A stretch of DNA of 40,259 nucleotides from Flammeovirgaceae bacterium (lineage in GTDB: Bacteria > Bacteroidota > Bacteroidia > Cytophagales > Cyclobacteriaceae). The position numbers and the translations under genes are program-made. The stretch spans positions 1 through 40,259 of the forward strand of contig JABMNK010000099.1 in assembly GCA_013204595.1 (NCBI GenBank), given 5' to 3'. Positions 25,184 through 34,445 of the stretch are shown here, piece by piece. The notes under the pieces are model-generated. The model ran no database searches. It saw only the letters and a list, made by a program, of their open reading frames with translations, and was not told the DNA's origin. Every line of letters begins with the position of its first letter. The first letter of the stretch is position 1.

Positions 25184-25273
25184 CTATTTCTTTTTATGTC
25201 TATTTTTTCTTAATCTTTTCTTTCGCTTGTGTGTAGCGATCTTATGTCGTTTTCTTTTCTTACCGCAAGGCAT
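25184..25273 (-). CDS. 29-aa basic peptide, AURKAIP1/COX24-domain type
   Basis: MPCGKKRKRHKIATHKRKKR plus nine more basic residues (29 aa in all), with 20 Lys/Arg/His. This matches the tiny AURKAIP1/COX24-like proteins of Bacteroidota, relatives of the mitochondrial small-subunit protein mS38. I infer a ribosome-bound role. The ATG lies 24 bp after the TPR gene and the stop 19 bp before rng. It is below usual gene-finder cut-offs. Confidence 0.85.
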   Translation of the reverse strand: MPCGKKRKRHKIATHKRKKRLRKNRHKKK

Positions 25274-25297
25274 AATTTTTCTGTTTTATATAATAAA

Positions 25298-26074
25298 TTA
25301 ATTTTTTAAATACTCTTCTGCTGCAACTTTCAATGACGGATCGGCATTTTCGGCAGCCTTAATATTTGCAAAAAGTAGTTTTGCTTTATCTTTTTTATTT
25401 GTTTCTAAATAACAAACACCTAAATAGAGCATCGCTTCATAATCATTCGCTTCCAAATCCAGCAGTTTTTCAAATCTTTCAAGGGCTTTATCGTATTGAC
25501 CTGATTGTATTGATAAAAGCCCTAAACTTAAAAGGGCCTCTCTATTAATAGGGTCAACATCAATGACTTCCCGTAACATCATAATCCCTGACATTGGATT
25601 TTCAGTTGTTACTAAAGTCATTGCTAACTTTGTTTTGACCGACAAGTTGTCGGTTTCTTTTTCCAAGATAGCCACTAAAACTTTCCTTGCCTCACGGGCA
25701 TAAGCATTAGCATCTTTCATATTGGAAGCCCTTTCAAAAGAAGCGTATAATATTTCAGCTGCTTTTTTCTGTCTTTGCAATGAACTATCCCTTAACAAAA
25801 TCTTTAAAGTAACATCGTTGGCACTATCCAAAAAGCCATACCTTAAATAAAGACTTGCTAAAGAGTCTGCGAAGTTAAAGTAATTTTCTGATACTTCCTC
25901 TTTAACGAGTCTCTTCAATGAGGTTATCGCCCCAGCATCCTCTTTAGTTATGTCAAAAGAATGTGAAGATAGGTCATTAGGTTCTTCGTTATTTACTGCC
26001 GTTCTGGGCAATTGATATAATAAAACGACCAAAAAAATACCTGCTAGTGTAAGCGCAATATGGTATTTATTCAT
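25298..26074 (-). CDS. Membrane-anchored tetratricopeptide repeat protein
   Basis: 258 aa with an N-terminal helix (5-22) and a soluble region of TPR-type helix pairs; the clearest are the last three repeats, ALLSLGLLSIQSGQYDKALE, AMLYLGVCYLETNKKDKAKL and one preceding pair. This family member is regularly found between HU and rng in Bacteroidota. Likely role is protein-protein scaffolding on the periplasmic side; specific partner unknown. It begins 11 bp after the HU stop. Confidence 0.85.
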   Translation of the reverse strand: MNKYHIALTLAGIFLVVLLYQLPRTAVNNEEPNDLSSHSFDITKEDAGAITSLKRLVKEEVSENYFNFADSLASLYLRYGFLDSANDVTLKILLRDSSLQRQKKAAEILYASFERASNMKDANAYAREARKVLVAILEKETDNLSVKTKLAMTLVTTENPMSGIMMLREVIDVDPINREALLSLGLLSIQSGQYDKALERFEKLLDLEANDYEAMLYLGVCYLETNKKDKAKLLFANIKAAENADPSLKVAAEEYLKN

Positions 26075-26085
26075 ATATGTGATAG

Positions 26086-26382
26086 TTAATTGCCCATAGG
26101 CTTAGTGCTTTTCTTAATTTTTTCAAGAAAAAGCTTGGAAGGTTTAAAACTGGGCACGTAATGTTCTTCGATGACTATAGCTGTATTTGTTGAAATATTT
26201 CTAGCGATTTTTTTGGCCCGTTTTTTATTAATAAAACTACCAAATCCCCTCACATATATATTTTGGCCATCGGCCATAGATGTTTTCACTACTGAAAAAA
26301 AGGCTTCAACCGTTGCTTGAACATCTGATTTATCTATGCCTGTCTTTTTATTTATTTCATTTATTACATCAGCTTTTGTCAC
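26086..26382 (-). CDS. HU/IHF-family DNA-binding protein
   Basis: 98 aa. MTKADVINEINKKTG, FFSVVKTSM, the DNA-binding arm YVRGFGSFINKKRAKKIARN and EEHYVPSFKPSKLF are the HU fold. First gene of a four-gene cluster ending in rng, divergent from mutY over 54 bp. Naming it hup would be reasonable, but Bacteroidota carry several HU paralogues. Confidence 0.94.
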   Translation of the reverse strand: MTKADVINEINKKTGIDKSDVQATVEAFFSVVKTSMADGQNIYVRGFGSFINKKRAKKIARNISTNTAIVIEEHYVPSFKPSKLFLEKIKKSTKPMGN

Positions 26383-26425
26383 GATTCTTTAATTTAGTTG
26401 ATAACTATTATTTAATTAGGAACTT

Positions 26426-26439
26426 CAAATTTAAATTTG
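26426..26439. promoter_or_regulatory. 14-bp palindrome between HU and mutY
   Basis: CAAATTTAAATTTG is a perfect palindrome, presenting TTTG on both strands. It could supply -33 elements in both directions or an operator. The TTG that would start the longest mutY frame is its last three bases. Confidence 0.35.
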
Positions 26440-27528
26440 GCATTCTTAAATGCAAAGGTATCCTCAACTATTTCAAAAAAAGCATCCAACTACATCGAAA
26501 TTCAACTAGCAGCTACATTAATTCATTGGTACTCAAGGGAAAAACGCATACTTCCTTGGAGAGAATCGCGCAATCCTTACTCAGTGTGGTTATCTGAAAT
26601 CATTTTGCAGCAGACTAGGGTGGCACAAGGAACACCCTATTTTAATAATTTTATTAAAAAATTTCCTACAATAAGGGATCTTGCCAATGCTTCTGAGCAA
26701 GAGGTATTGAAATTATGGGAGGGATTGGGCTATTATAGTCGGGCTAGAAATTTGTTAGCTGCGGCTCGTCAAGTTTCAGATGAATATGGAGGCAACTTTC
26801 CCAGTACCTATAAAGAATTGTTAAAGCTAAAAGGAATAGGGCCCTATACGGCCGCGGCTATTGCATCTATTTGTTTTGATGAAAGAGTTCCTGTCATCGA
26901 TGGGAATGTGTTTAGACTCATTGCAAGAATTTTTGGCATTACTGCTGATATCAGCCAGGCACCGTCTAGGAAGGAATTTGAAGTCGCCGCTCAGAAAATC
27001 CTGCCAATTGAAGCTCCTGGTGATTTTAATCAGGCTATGATGGAGTTTGGAGCCCTTGTATGTAAGCCCTTTAACCCAGACTGCCAGAGATGCGAGTTAA
27101 GTTCTTTTTGCTATGCTTTTAAAGAAAATGCCCAGCATTTGCTACCAGTCAAACGAAAAAAAATAAAGGCGCAAGAGCGGGTATTAAATTATCATGTATT
27201 CACTCATAAAGAGCTTGTCTGTATGAATAAAAGAGCTAAAGGAGATATTTGGCAAGGTCTGTGGGATTTTTTTTTAGATGAGCGGTCAGATTCAAATTAC
27301 TTTGCTCATGAATATAAAGGTGAAGTCAAGGCCGTGTACGGGCCCATTAGCCATAAATTAACGCATCAAAATCTAAATGTTTGGTTTCATCAAATTGAAA
27401 TAGCGAATCTCACCAAATTTCAGGAATTGGCGAATAAATTGGAATTAACTATCTTCAGCATTCATGAATTGGTAACTTTACCAAAATCGAAACTAATCGT
27501 CAATTATTTGACTCGAGTGAAATTTTAA
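26437..27528 (+). CDS. mutY: A/G-specific adenine glycosylase MutY
   Basis: 363 aa on the longest reading. Removes adenine mispaired with 8-oxoguanine. Seen: WLSEIILQQTRV with the catalytic Glu, helix-hairpin-helix LKGIGPYTAAAIAS, VIDGNVFR with the catalytic Asp, and the iron-sulfur cluster C-x6-C-x2-C-x5-C (CKPFNPDCQRCELSSFC); the C-terminal NUDIX-like part is present. The start is unclear: the frame has no ATG before the conserved part. The only start-like codon is TTG 26437, inside a palindrome. An ATG at 26450 lies in another frame and could join this frame by a -1 slip at A-AAA-AAG (26476-26482). Leads mutY-ssb-gldE-gldD. Confidence 0.93.
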   Translation: MAFLNAKVSSTISKKASNYIEIQLAATLIHWYSREKRILPWRESRNPYSVWLSEIILQQTRVAQGTPYFNNFIKKFPTIRDLANASEQEVLKLWEGLGYYSRARNLLAAARQVSDEYGGNFPSTYKELLKLKGIGPYTAAAIASICFDERVPVIDGNVFRLIARIFGITADISQAPSRKEFEVAAQKILPIEAPGDFNQAMMEFGALVCKPFNPDCQRCELSSFCYAFKENAQHLLPVKRKKIKAQERVLNYHVFTHKELVCMNKRAKGDIWQGLWDFFLDERSDSNYFAHEYKGEVKAVYGPISHKLTHQNLNVWFHQIEIANLTKFQELANKLELTIFSIHELVTLPKSKLIVNYLTRVKF

Positions 27529-27541
27529 TTATTTTTATGTA

Positions 27542-27985
27542 ATGGCTGGAGTAAATAAAGTAATACTTGTAGGAAATTTGGGAAAAGATCCTGAGGTGAG
27601 ATATCTAGATAATAACAAGGTAGTGGCCAATTTAACCCTTGCCACTACTGAGAGTTATAAAGACCGAAACGGTAATCGGGTGGAAAACACAGAATGGCAC
27701 GACCTAGAGTTGTGGGATGGATTAGCAAAAATCGCCGAACAATACCTTACCAAAGGGAAGAGTATCTATGTCGAGGGTAAAATTAAGACGGATAGTTGGC
27801 AAGATGACCAAGGTAATAACAAATACAGAACCCGTATTCGTGTTCAAAATATGACCATGCTTGGTGGCCCCCAAGGGAATAGTGGGTCGGATCAAGCCGG
27901 TTCTTTTAATGAGCAAGCAGCGGCACCTAAAGCTTCAGACTCGATTAATGTCACTGAGACAGAATCAGATGATTTACCATTTTAA
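27542..27985 (+). CDS. ssb: Single-stranded DNA-binding protein
   Basis: 147 aa. OB fold with VNKVILVGNLGKDPEVRY, TEWHDLELWDGLA and YVEGKIKTDSW; a Gly/Ser/Gln/Ala-rich linker; and the C-terminal tip DDLPF that recruits repair and replication partners. It starts 13 bp after mutY. Confidence 0.97.
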   Translation: MAGVNKVILVGNLGKDPEVRYLDNNKVVANLTLATTESYKDRNGNRVENTEWHDLELWDGLAKIAEQYLTKGKSIYVEGKIKTDSWQDDQGNNKYRTRIRVQNMTMLGGPQGNSGSDQAGSFNEQAAAPKASDSINVTETESDDLPF

Positions 27986-28005
27986 TCTTAATGAATATAT
28001 CATAA

Positions 28006-29325
28006 TTGGAAACTTCTTTAGATGACCCTCCATCGATTTTTCTGATCGATTTGATTTCTTTCCCTAGCTATTTTTATATTGGCTATTTCTTCTTTATAGC
28101 TGTTTTATTGGCACTTTCAGGACTAGTTTCGGGAGCCGAAGTCGCTTTTTTTTCCTTGAAAGAGGAGCATCATAATGAAAATGATGAAAGTATATTGGAC
28201 CATAAGATCAAAGAATTGCTAAAAGCACCCCGCCATTTGCTGGCTACTATATTGATTTTAAATAATTTAATTAACGTCTTTATAGTTACTATTTCAACTT
28301 ACGCCACCGCCCAGCTAGTGGGGGAAAATAATTCAGATGGGCTAATTATTGTGGTTTTGACGATTGTCATTTCAATATTAATTATTTTCTTCGGAGAGAT
28401 TGTTCCCAAGATTTCAGCCACACATCATCCGCTTAAATTCGCGCGGTTTATGGTAAGGTTTATTTGGTTTTTTGATCGGGTTTTTAGTCCACTCTCTTGG
28501 TTTCTGATGAGTCTCAGTAATCTGATCGAAAGTCGTGTTAAAAGCAAAGGATATTATCTTTCTGTTGAAGAATTGAATCAGGCTTTGGACATTACTTCGG
28601 AGGAAAATGTGAGTAAGGAAGAGAAAGATATTTTAAAAGGTATTGTCAATTTCGGAACCTTATCGGCCAAACAAATTATGCGATCGAGGATGGATATTTT
28701 TGCCATTGACAGTGCGATTGATTTTCATGAATTGATGGATCAAATCAATAAAAATGGATTTTCAAGAATTCCTGTTTTTTCAGAAAGTATAGATAAGATT
28801 GAAGGCGTTTTGTATATAAAAGATATGTTACCTTATTTACATCAACCTGATGATTTTAAATGGCAATCATTTTTGAGACCGGTTTATTTTATCCCAGAGA
28901 GTAAGAAAATCGACGCCCTCTTTAAGGATTTTCAGGAGAAGCAAGTTCATATGGCCGTGGTAATAGATGAATATGGTGGTACTGAGGGTCTTATTACAAT
29001 GGAAGACATCATCGAAGAGATTGTAGGGGAGATCAACGACGAATTTGATGAAGCATTGGACATAGGTTATAAACGGATTGATATTGATACGGTGATTTTT
29101 GAGGGAAAAACGTCACTAAATGATTTTTGTAAGGTTATGGATGAAGATCCTGCCGTCTTCGAAGGAATAAAAGGTGAAAGTGAGAGTTTGGGAGGTCTGT
29201 TATTGGAGATTAATAAAAATTTGCCAGGGTCGGGTGAAAAAATACAAGTTGGAAAGTTTTTATTTGAAGTGGAAGCGGTAGATAGAAAAAAAATCAAAAG
29301 AGTAAAGGTTTTTCGTTCGATATGA
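28006..29325 (+). CDS. gldE: Gliding motility-associated membrane protein GldE
   Basis: 439 aa. N-terminal DUF21/CNNM membrane domain (30-175, about four helices), two CBS domains ([58 protein letters not shown] are recognisable in part) and a C-terminal CorC/HlyC domain. The position between ssb and gldD identifies it as gldE. The start is a TTG preceded directly by an in-frame stop, so no upstream alternative exists. Ends in ATGA overlap with gldD. Confidence 0.92.
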   Translation: METSLDDPPSIFLIDLISFPSYFYIGYFFFIAVLLALSGLVSGAEVAFFSLKEEHHNENDESILDHKIKELLKAPRHLLATILILNNLINVFIVTISTYATAQLVGENNSDGLIIVVLTIVISILIIFFGEIVPKISATHHPLKFARFMVRFIWFFDRVFSPLSWFLMSLSNLIESRVKSKGYYLSVEELNQALDITSEENVSKEEKDILKGIVNFGTLSAKQIMRSRMDIFAIDSAIDFHELMDQINKNGFSRIPVFSESIDKIEGVLYIKDMLPYLHQPDDFKWQSFLRPVYFIPESKKIDALFKDFQEKQVHMAVVIDEYGGTEGLITMEDIIEEIVGEINDEFDEALDIGYKRIDIDTVIFEGKTSLNDFCKVMDEDPAVFEGIKGESESLGGLLLEINKNLPGSGEKIQVGKFLFEVEAVDRKKIKRVKVFRSI

Positions 29326-29888
29326 ACAGATTGTATTTTCTGCCATTTGTAATGTTTTTTTGGTCGTGTGGATCTAGCTTTCTGCCTAAGCCTAAAGGTT
29401 ATAATCGCATTGTGTTACCTGCGGTCTCTTACCAAATGTTGGATGATCACGGGCCATATTCTTTTGAATATTCTTCTAGCGCTCAGATTTCACAAGACAC
29501 GAGTTGGATAGCCGAACCCAATTGGATCAATATTTATTATCCTTATTTTGGGGCCAATGTTCAATTGACCTACAAGCCTATTAATAGAGATTCGTTGGTG
29601 GAGGATTATCTCAATGATAGTTTCAGGCTAACAGGAAAACATCAGGTAAAGGCGTCGGCCATTGATGAAAAAATTTTATTTCTTAAAAATGGTAACGTCG
29701 CCTCTGTTAGTGAATTGAGCGGGGAGGTCCCAAGCCCTTTTCAATTTCACATTACCGACAGCACTAGGCATTTTCTGCGTGGCGCAGTATACTTTGAAAC
29801 CAGCACAAAAAATGATTCATTGGCCCCGTCAATTGAATTTATCAAAAATGACATGGTGCATTTACTGAACACGCTAGAGTGGAATTAA
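29322..29888 (+). CDS. gldD: Gliding motility lipoprotein GldD
   Basis: 188 aa. Short lipoprotein signal with FFWSC (Cys at 16), then [12 protein letters not shown], the typical GldD opening, and a mature region with [20 protein letters not shown]. The start codon overlaps the gldE stop (ATGA), showing translational coupling, as in other gliding Bacteroidota. Confidence 0.92.
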   Translation: MNRLYFLPFVMFFWSCGSSFLPKPKGYNRIVLPAVSYQMLDDHGPYSFEYSSSAQISQDTSWIAEPNWINIYYPYFGANVQLTYKPINRDSLVEDYLNDSFRLTGKHQVKASAIDEKILFLKNGNVASVSELSGEVPSPFQFHITDSTRHFLRGAVYFETSTKNDSLAPSIEFIKNDMVHLLNTLEWN

Positions 29889-29950
29889 TCGTTTATCATT
29901 TTAGTCTTGCAAAATAGCCGTTATCTTTTCAGGATAATTAACAAGTTTAA

Positions 29951-32044
29951 ATGGCCGGAGTTTTTCATAAACCGATTGAATTTTTAAAAGGGATTGGTCC
30001 TGAAAAGGCTGTTTTGTTGAATAAAGAGTTAGGCATTTTTACTTATGCGGACCTTATTCAACATTTTCCTTTTCGCTATGAGGATCGTACGACGTTCCAT
30101 AAAATAGCAATGCTCAGTGCTGATTTAACCACCGTACAAGTCATTGGCAAAATCGTAAACTTTGAAAATATAGGTACGGGGCATAATTCAAGATTGGTCG
30201 CTAAGTTTCAAGATACTACAGGGGAAATTGATCTTATTTGGTTTCAAGGCGCCAAGTGGGTGCAACGGCGACTTAGATTGGGTATTGACTATGTGGTGTT
30301 TGGCAAACCAGTTCGGTATGGTCAAAAATACAATATCTCTCATCCGGAAGTTGAAGTATATGGTGCAAATTCTGAAAAGAGCAGTTTTTTGCAGCCCGTA
30401 TACCATACCTCGGAAAAACTTAAAAAAAGGTTTATAGATTCTAGGGCGTTAAGCAAAGCCATGAAAATGCTATTGGCCGAATCAATTGCTCATATTCAAG
30501 ACAAATTACCTCAGTCGGTCATAGAAAAATATGTCTTGATGGATAAAAAGGCGGCCTTGATAAATATTCATTTCCCTAAAAATCATCAGGCCTTAAAAAA
30601 GGCGCAGTTTAGGCTAAAATTCGAAGAATTATTTTTTGTTCAGTTAAGACTCATCACTCTTAAACTAGCAAGAATAGATAAGTTCAAGGGTATATTATTT
30701 AAAAACAGTAAACTGCTCAATGATTTTTATGCTAATTACTTACCTTTTGATTTAACACGGGCGCAAAAAAAAGTCATTAAAGAAATCTATGCAGATTTCC
30801 GGTCTGGGAAACAGATGAATAGGTTGGTGCAGGGGGATGTGGGCAGTGGCAAAACTATTGTTGCATTTATGTGTATGCTTATCGCCATTGGCAATGATTC
30901 ACAATGCGCATTGATGGCGCCAACCGAAATTTTAGCGACGCAGCATTTTAATAGTTTGGCGGAATTTGCCGATCCTCTTGGCATTAAAATGGCCTGTCTG
31001 ACAGGATCAACTAAAAAAGCAGTCCGTAAGGTGATTCATGAGGATTTAGCGGCAGGAACGTTAAAGATATTGATAGGAACGCATGCATTAATAGAAGATA
31101 ACGTCAAATTCAAAAATCTAGCCTTGGCGGTGATTGATGAACAGCACCGTTTTGGCGTCGCACAACGAGCCAAGCTTTGGAACAAAAATAAGGGGACGTA
31201 CCCCCATATATTGGTGATGACGGCAACGCCAATTCCTAGAACTCTGGCAATGACACTCTATGGTGATTTGGATATTTCCACTATTGATGAACTACCTGCT
31301 GGAAGAAAACCTATCTTGACCATGCACATGCGAGATGCTCAAAGAATCAGATTGTTTTCAATGCTTGAGAAGGAGATACAGAAAGGCAGGCAAGTATATG
31401 TGGTATATCCATTGATTGAAGAATCCGCAACCATGGACTATAAAGATTTAATGGATGGCTATCAGAGTATGGTACGTCGCTTTCCTCATTTACATCTTTC
31501 GATTTGTCATGGAAAGATGAAATCTGAAGATAAGGATTTCGAGATGAAACGTTTCGCAAAAGGGGAGACACAAATTATGATCGCGACCACGGTAATAGAA
31601 GTAGGCGTGAATGTACCTAATGCCAGTGTTATGGTCATCGAGAGCGCTGAACGCTTTGGGCTATCTCAGTTACATCAGTTGAGAGGACGAGTAGGGCGTG
31701 GCGCTGAACAATCCTACTGCGTGTTGATGAGCGGGCATAAATTGACCAAGGAGGCTAAGACAAGGATCGAGATTATGGTTGAAACCAATGATGGGTTTAG
31801 AATTGCTGAAACCGATTTGAAATTGAGGGGCCCTGGAGATCTTATGGGCACCCAACAAAGCGGTGCCTTAGATTTGATGATTGCTGATTTAGCTACGGAT
31901 GGGGCATTATTGGTGCTGGCTCGAAATGCGGCAGTTGATTTACTAAATATGGATACAAATTTGACAGCTATCGAAAATCAATCCTTGAAAAATCATATAA
32001 ATTCTTTCACTAAAAACATTGTTAATTGGAGTCGGATTAGCTAA
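29951..32044 (+). CDS. recG: ATP-dependent DNA helicase RecG
   Basis: 697 aa. Branched-DNA translocase that remodels stalled forks. Seen: wedge/OB domain (60-150), Walker A QGDVGSGKT (294-302), DEQH box (396-399), TATPIPRT, VVYPLIEES, ATTVIEVGVNVPNA, and the RecG-specific C-terminal QLRGRVGRG and GDLMGTQQSG. Full length. Separated from gldD by 62 bp with no obvious terminator. Confidence 0.96.
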   Translation: MAGVFHKPIEFLKGIGPEKAVLLNKELGIFTYADLIQHFPFRYEDRTTFHKIAMLSADLTTVQVIGKIVNFENIGTGHNSRLVAKFQDTTGEIDLIWFQGAKWVQRRLRLGIDYVVFGKPVRYGQKYNISHPEVEVYGANSEKSSFLQPVYHTSEKLKKRFIDSRALSKAMKMLLAESIAHIQDKLPQSVIEKYVLMDKKAALINIHFPKNHQALKKAQFRLKFEELFFVQLRLITLKLARIDKFKGILFKNSKLLNDFYANYLPFDLTRAQKKVIKEIYADFRSGKQMNRLVQGDVGSGKTIVAFMCMLIAIGNDSQCALMAPTEILATQHFNSLAEFADPLGIKMACLTGSTKKAVRKVIHEDLAAGTLKILIGTHALIEDNVKFKNLALAVIDEQHRFGVAQRAKLWNKNKGTYPHILVMTATPIPRTLAMTLYGDLDISTIDELPAGRKPILTMHMRDAQRIRLFSMLEKEIQKGRQVYVVYPLIEESATMDYKDLMDGYQSMVRRFPHLHLSICHGKMKSEDKDFEMKRFAKGETQIMIATTVIEVGVNVPNASVMVIESAERFGLSQLHQLRGRVGRGAEQSYCVLMSGHKLTKEAKTRIEIMVETNDGFRIAETDLKLRGPGDLMGTQQSGALDLMIADLATDGALLVLARNAAVDLLNMDTNLTAIENQSLKNHINSFTKNIVNWSRIS

Positions 32045-32053
32045 AATTATCTT

Positions 32054-32611
32054 GTGAAGAAATTTTGTTTAAGCGTCCTCATATTAGTAGTTACGATTTC
32101 AGGAGTGTTTGCTAAGCCTATTTGGGGATTTATTTATTATCAAGATGGGACCGTCAAAAAAGTGCTACTCAGGGTGCCTTGGGTCGAAATTCGAGACCGC
32201 CCAGATTTTCACAAATTGCAAAAAAAAATCTCATACCAGCATAATTTCAGATCCTCTAGTCTCTATCCCTGGGAAGCGACGGGGTTTTTATTTGTAGATG
32301 AAATTGATACGATTCGTATGGTTTCTTTTACCCCAATGTTGGGTTTCGAGGATCCTTTTTTTGCGAAACTAGAAAACGAAGGTCGTTTGATGTTGTTTAA
32401 ATATTTTTTACCTGCCGACCCAGAGCCTGTTTACCTTATCCAGGACCGCAATTCTGTTCTAATGGTTGACAAAATAAATTTTAAAAATTTCATTGAAGAT
32501 TACGCGCAAACATGTCCTCAATATTTCGAAGGACTTCAGGTAGGCCAAAACATTAATGAGGAGCTTTCGCTATTTATATCGAATTACAATCAAAATTGCG
32601 TTTATGAATAA
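32054..32611 (+). CDS. Secreted protein of unknown function
   Basis: 185 aa from a GTG at 32054, 9 bp after recG. N-terminal signal peptide (MKKFCLSVLILVVTISGVFA, cleavage likely after FA). The mature part has no recognised domain; it contains a predicted beta-rich stretch starting IWGFIYYQDGTVKKVLLRVP. Two Cys near the end (TCPQYF, NQNCVYE) could form a disulfide. The end overlaps the next start by 8 bp. Confidence 0.75.
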   Translation: MKKFCLSVLILVVTISGVFAKPIWGFIYYQDGTVKKVLLRVPWVEIRDRPDFHKLQKKISYQHNFRSSSLYPWEATGFLFVDEIDTIRMVSFTPMLGFEDPFFAKLENEGRLMLFKYFLPADPEPVYLIQDRNSVLMVDKINFKNFIEDYAQTCPQYFEGLQVGQNINEELSLFISNYNQNCVYE

Positions 32612-33293
32612 GTTGTTTTTTTTGAGATTACAAACGGCCTATTGGTTGATTTTATTGGTAACCGTTGACGGGATTTCTCAATCGAGACTACCTAATGGAT
32701 TCGTTGATCTCTCTGATCAAATTCCAGCGTTAATTTGTGATTTGAGATACTACTCTGAAAACAATTTCATGGGGACAGTCGCTGATGGGTACCATGCCCA
32801 AAAGTGTATTATTTCTGTGGAGGCGGCAAGGGCCTTGGTTTCTGTGCAGGTGGCTTTGAGGAAAGAGGCATTACAATTAATGATTTTTGATGCTTACCGA
32901 CCGCAGCGTGCTGTAAACCATTTTGTCAGATGGGCGAAAGATTCGAGGGATACAACGATGAAATTTCACTATTATCCCGAGGTGAGAAAAAGTGAACTCT
33001 TTAAGTTGGGTTATATTGCTTCAAAATCTGGACATACAAGAGGAAGTACCGTTGATCTGACGGTTGCGGATTTAATGGGTAATGAGTTAGATATGGGTAC
33101 TTCTTGGGATTTTTTCAGTCAAAAATCCTGGCCATCTAATAAAGAAATCTCTATTGGCGCGCAGGCCAACAGAGGCCTTCTCAGAAAGATCATGATCCAA
33201 AATGGATTTGTGCCCTATGAAGCCGAATGGTGGCATTTTACCTTGGTCAATGAACCCTTTCCAGATACCTATTTTGATTTTGTAATTGAGTAA
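32604..33293 (+). CDS. D-alanyl-D-alanine dipeptidase-like peptidase (M15, VanX family)
   Basis: 229 aa from the ATG at 32604, which starts directly with a hydrophobic signal-like helix; the longer frame from 32556 lies inside the previous gene. Zinc ligands are in SGHTRGSTVDLT (His and Asp of SxHxxGxxxD) and EAEWWHF (His, with the catalytic Glu), with the supporting Arg in FDAYRPQRAV. Such chromosomal VanX-like enzymes recycle D-Ala-D-Ala from cell wall turnover; no vanHA genes are present, so antibiotic resistance should not be inferred. Confidence 0.9.
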   Translation: MNKLFFLRLQTAYWLILLVTVDGISQSRLPNGFVDLSDQIPALICDLRYYSENNFMGTVADGYHAQKCIISVEAARALVSVQVALRKEALQLMIFDAYRPQRAVNHFVRWAKDSRDTTMKFHYYPEVRKSELFKLGYIASKSGHTRGSTVDLTVADLMGNELDMGTSWDFFSQKSWPSNKEISIGAQANRGLLRKIMIQNGFVPYEAEWWHFTLVNEPFPDTYFDFVIE

Positions 33294-33306
33294 GGACTTC
33301 TCAAAA

Positions 33307-33393
33307 ATGAAAGTAAAATACCTAGCTATTTTTTTATGGTATGTCAAGGCGTCCGCTGTAACCGTGAGTACAGCTAAAGTCCCTTTATTTTGA
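33307..33393 (+). other. Short ORF with hydrophobic start, doubtful
   Basis: 28 codons from ATG 33307 (MKVKYLAIFLWYVKASA, then VTVSTAKVPLF) and ending 4 bp before the zinc-ribbon gene. It resembles a signal peptide without a mature protein. It may be a remnant or a leader peptide; it may also be chance. Confidence 0.2.
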
Positions 33394-33397
33394 CTAG

Positions 33398-33556
33398 ATG
33401 AAAACTAAGGAATGCCCTTCATGTGCGATGGAAATAGTAGCCATGGCCAATAGTTGTCCAATTTGTCAATATGAGTTCACTAGGGCACATTCAAATCTGG
33501 TCGTTGGCACTGCCATTTTGCTGTTATTGGTATTTTTATTTTACTTAGTTTTTTGA
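33398..33556 (+). CDS. Zinc-ribbon plus membrane-anchor micro-protein
   Basis: 52 aa. MKTKECPSCAMEIVAMANSC followed by PICQYEF gives two CxxC knuckles (Cys6/9 and 20/23), a complete zinc ribbon, then one strongly hydrophobic helix (residues 34-52) ending the protein. Zinc-ribbon tails are common in Bacteroidota as small membrane-anchored proteins of unknown role. It ends 12 bp before the esterase gene on the same strand, so cotranscription is likely. Confidence 0.75.
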   Translation: MKTKECPSCAMEIVAMANSCPICQYEFTRAHSNLVVGTAILLLLVFLFYLVF

Positions 33557-33568
33557 CGATATTAGACT

Positions 33569-34363
33569 ATGAGATGGAAAATATTGTGGTTCTTGGTTAT
33601 TTTAAATACCCTACCGGCATCGGCGACTAGTATAGACACGCTGCTTATTTTTAGTAAAGCCATGAATAAGGAGGTACCAAATATTGTCATTTATCCCTCT
33701 AAAATGAACCCCGAGCAAGAAAAACCTCTTTCCGTTATCTATTTATTGCACGGAGCAGATGGGAGCTATACTGACTCGGTGACGAAGGTTCCAGAACTTC
33801 TTGAATATGCGGACCGTTACCATCTCATCATCGTCTGTCCAGATGGCGGTCATAATAGCTGGTATTTTGACAGTCCGTTTGATAAAGAGATGCAGTATGA
33901 AACTTATATTTCCAAGGAGCTGATTGACTTTATTGATCTAAATTATCCTACCATCAATGATAGGAAGGGACGAGCGATTGCTGGACTTAGTATGGGGGGC
34001 CATGGTGCCTTTTATCTAGCCTTTAGACATCAGGAAGTTTACGGGGCGGCCGGAAGTATGAGTGGGGGCTTAGATTTAATACCATATCCAGATGGTTGGG
34101 ATATAAAAAAGCGACTTGGTGAGTACGCACTATATCCAGAAAACTGGGAGAAGAATACCTTGATTAATATGGTGTCCTATTTGGAGAATGATTTTTTGAA
34201 ATTAATAATGGATTGCGGGATTGATGATTTCTTTTTTGACAGTAATCAGCGAATGCATAAAGCCTTAGTTGATAATAAAATCCCTCATGATTATATCGAA
34301 CGATCTGGAGCCCATAATTGGGAGTATTGGGCAAACTCAATTCAATATCAAACGGTTTTTTGA
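33569..34363 (+). CDS. Secreted esterase, alpha/beta hydrolase (esterase D/FrmB-like)
   Basis: 264 aa with a signal peptide (first about 20 residues, TLPASAT). It has the features of the putative-esterase (PF00756) fold: VIYLLHGADGS, VCPDGGHNSWYFDSP, the nucleophile elbow AGLSMGGHGA, and HNWEYW with the catalytic His near the end; the acid is probably Asp in MDCGIDDFF. Related to S-formylglutathione hydrolase and feruloyl/acetyl esterases; substrate unknown. Confidence 0.9.
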   Translation: MRWKILWFLVILNTLPASATSIDTLLIFSKAMNKEVPNIVIYPSKMNPEQEKPLSVIYLLHGADGSYTDSVTKVPELLEYADRYHLIIVCPDGGHNSWYFDSPFDKEMQYETYISKELIDFIDLNYPTINDRKGRAIAGLSMGGHGAFYLAFRHQEVYGAAGSMSGGLDLIPYPDGWDIKKRLGEYALYPENWEKNTLINMVSYLENDFLKLIMDCGIDDFFFDSNQRMHKALVDNKIPHDYIERSGAHNWEYWANSIQYQTVF

Positions 34364-34445
34364 TCAACAAGAATGAATCACGGCTCTTTAAAGGCGTCAA
34401 TTTGATTTAATAGGGAGTCTAGGAAGTAGAGGGTAGAGGTTCAGC

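Noticed and set aside
32604-33293. Vancomycin resistance (VanX)
   Set aside because: The peptidase is of the VanX family, but without vanH/vanA or a regulator nearby it is more simply a cell-wall recycling enzyme.
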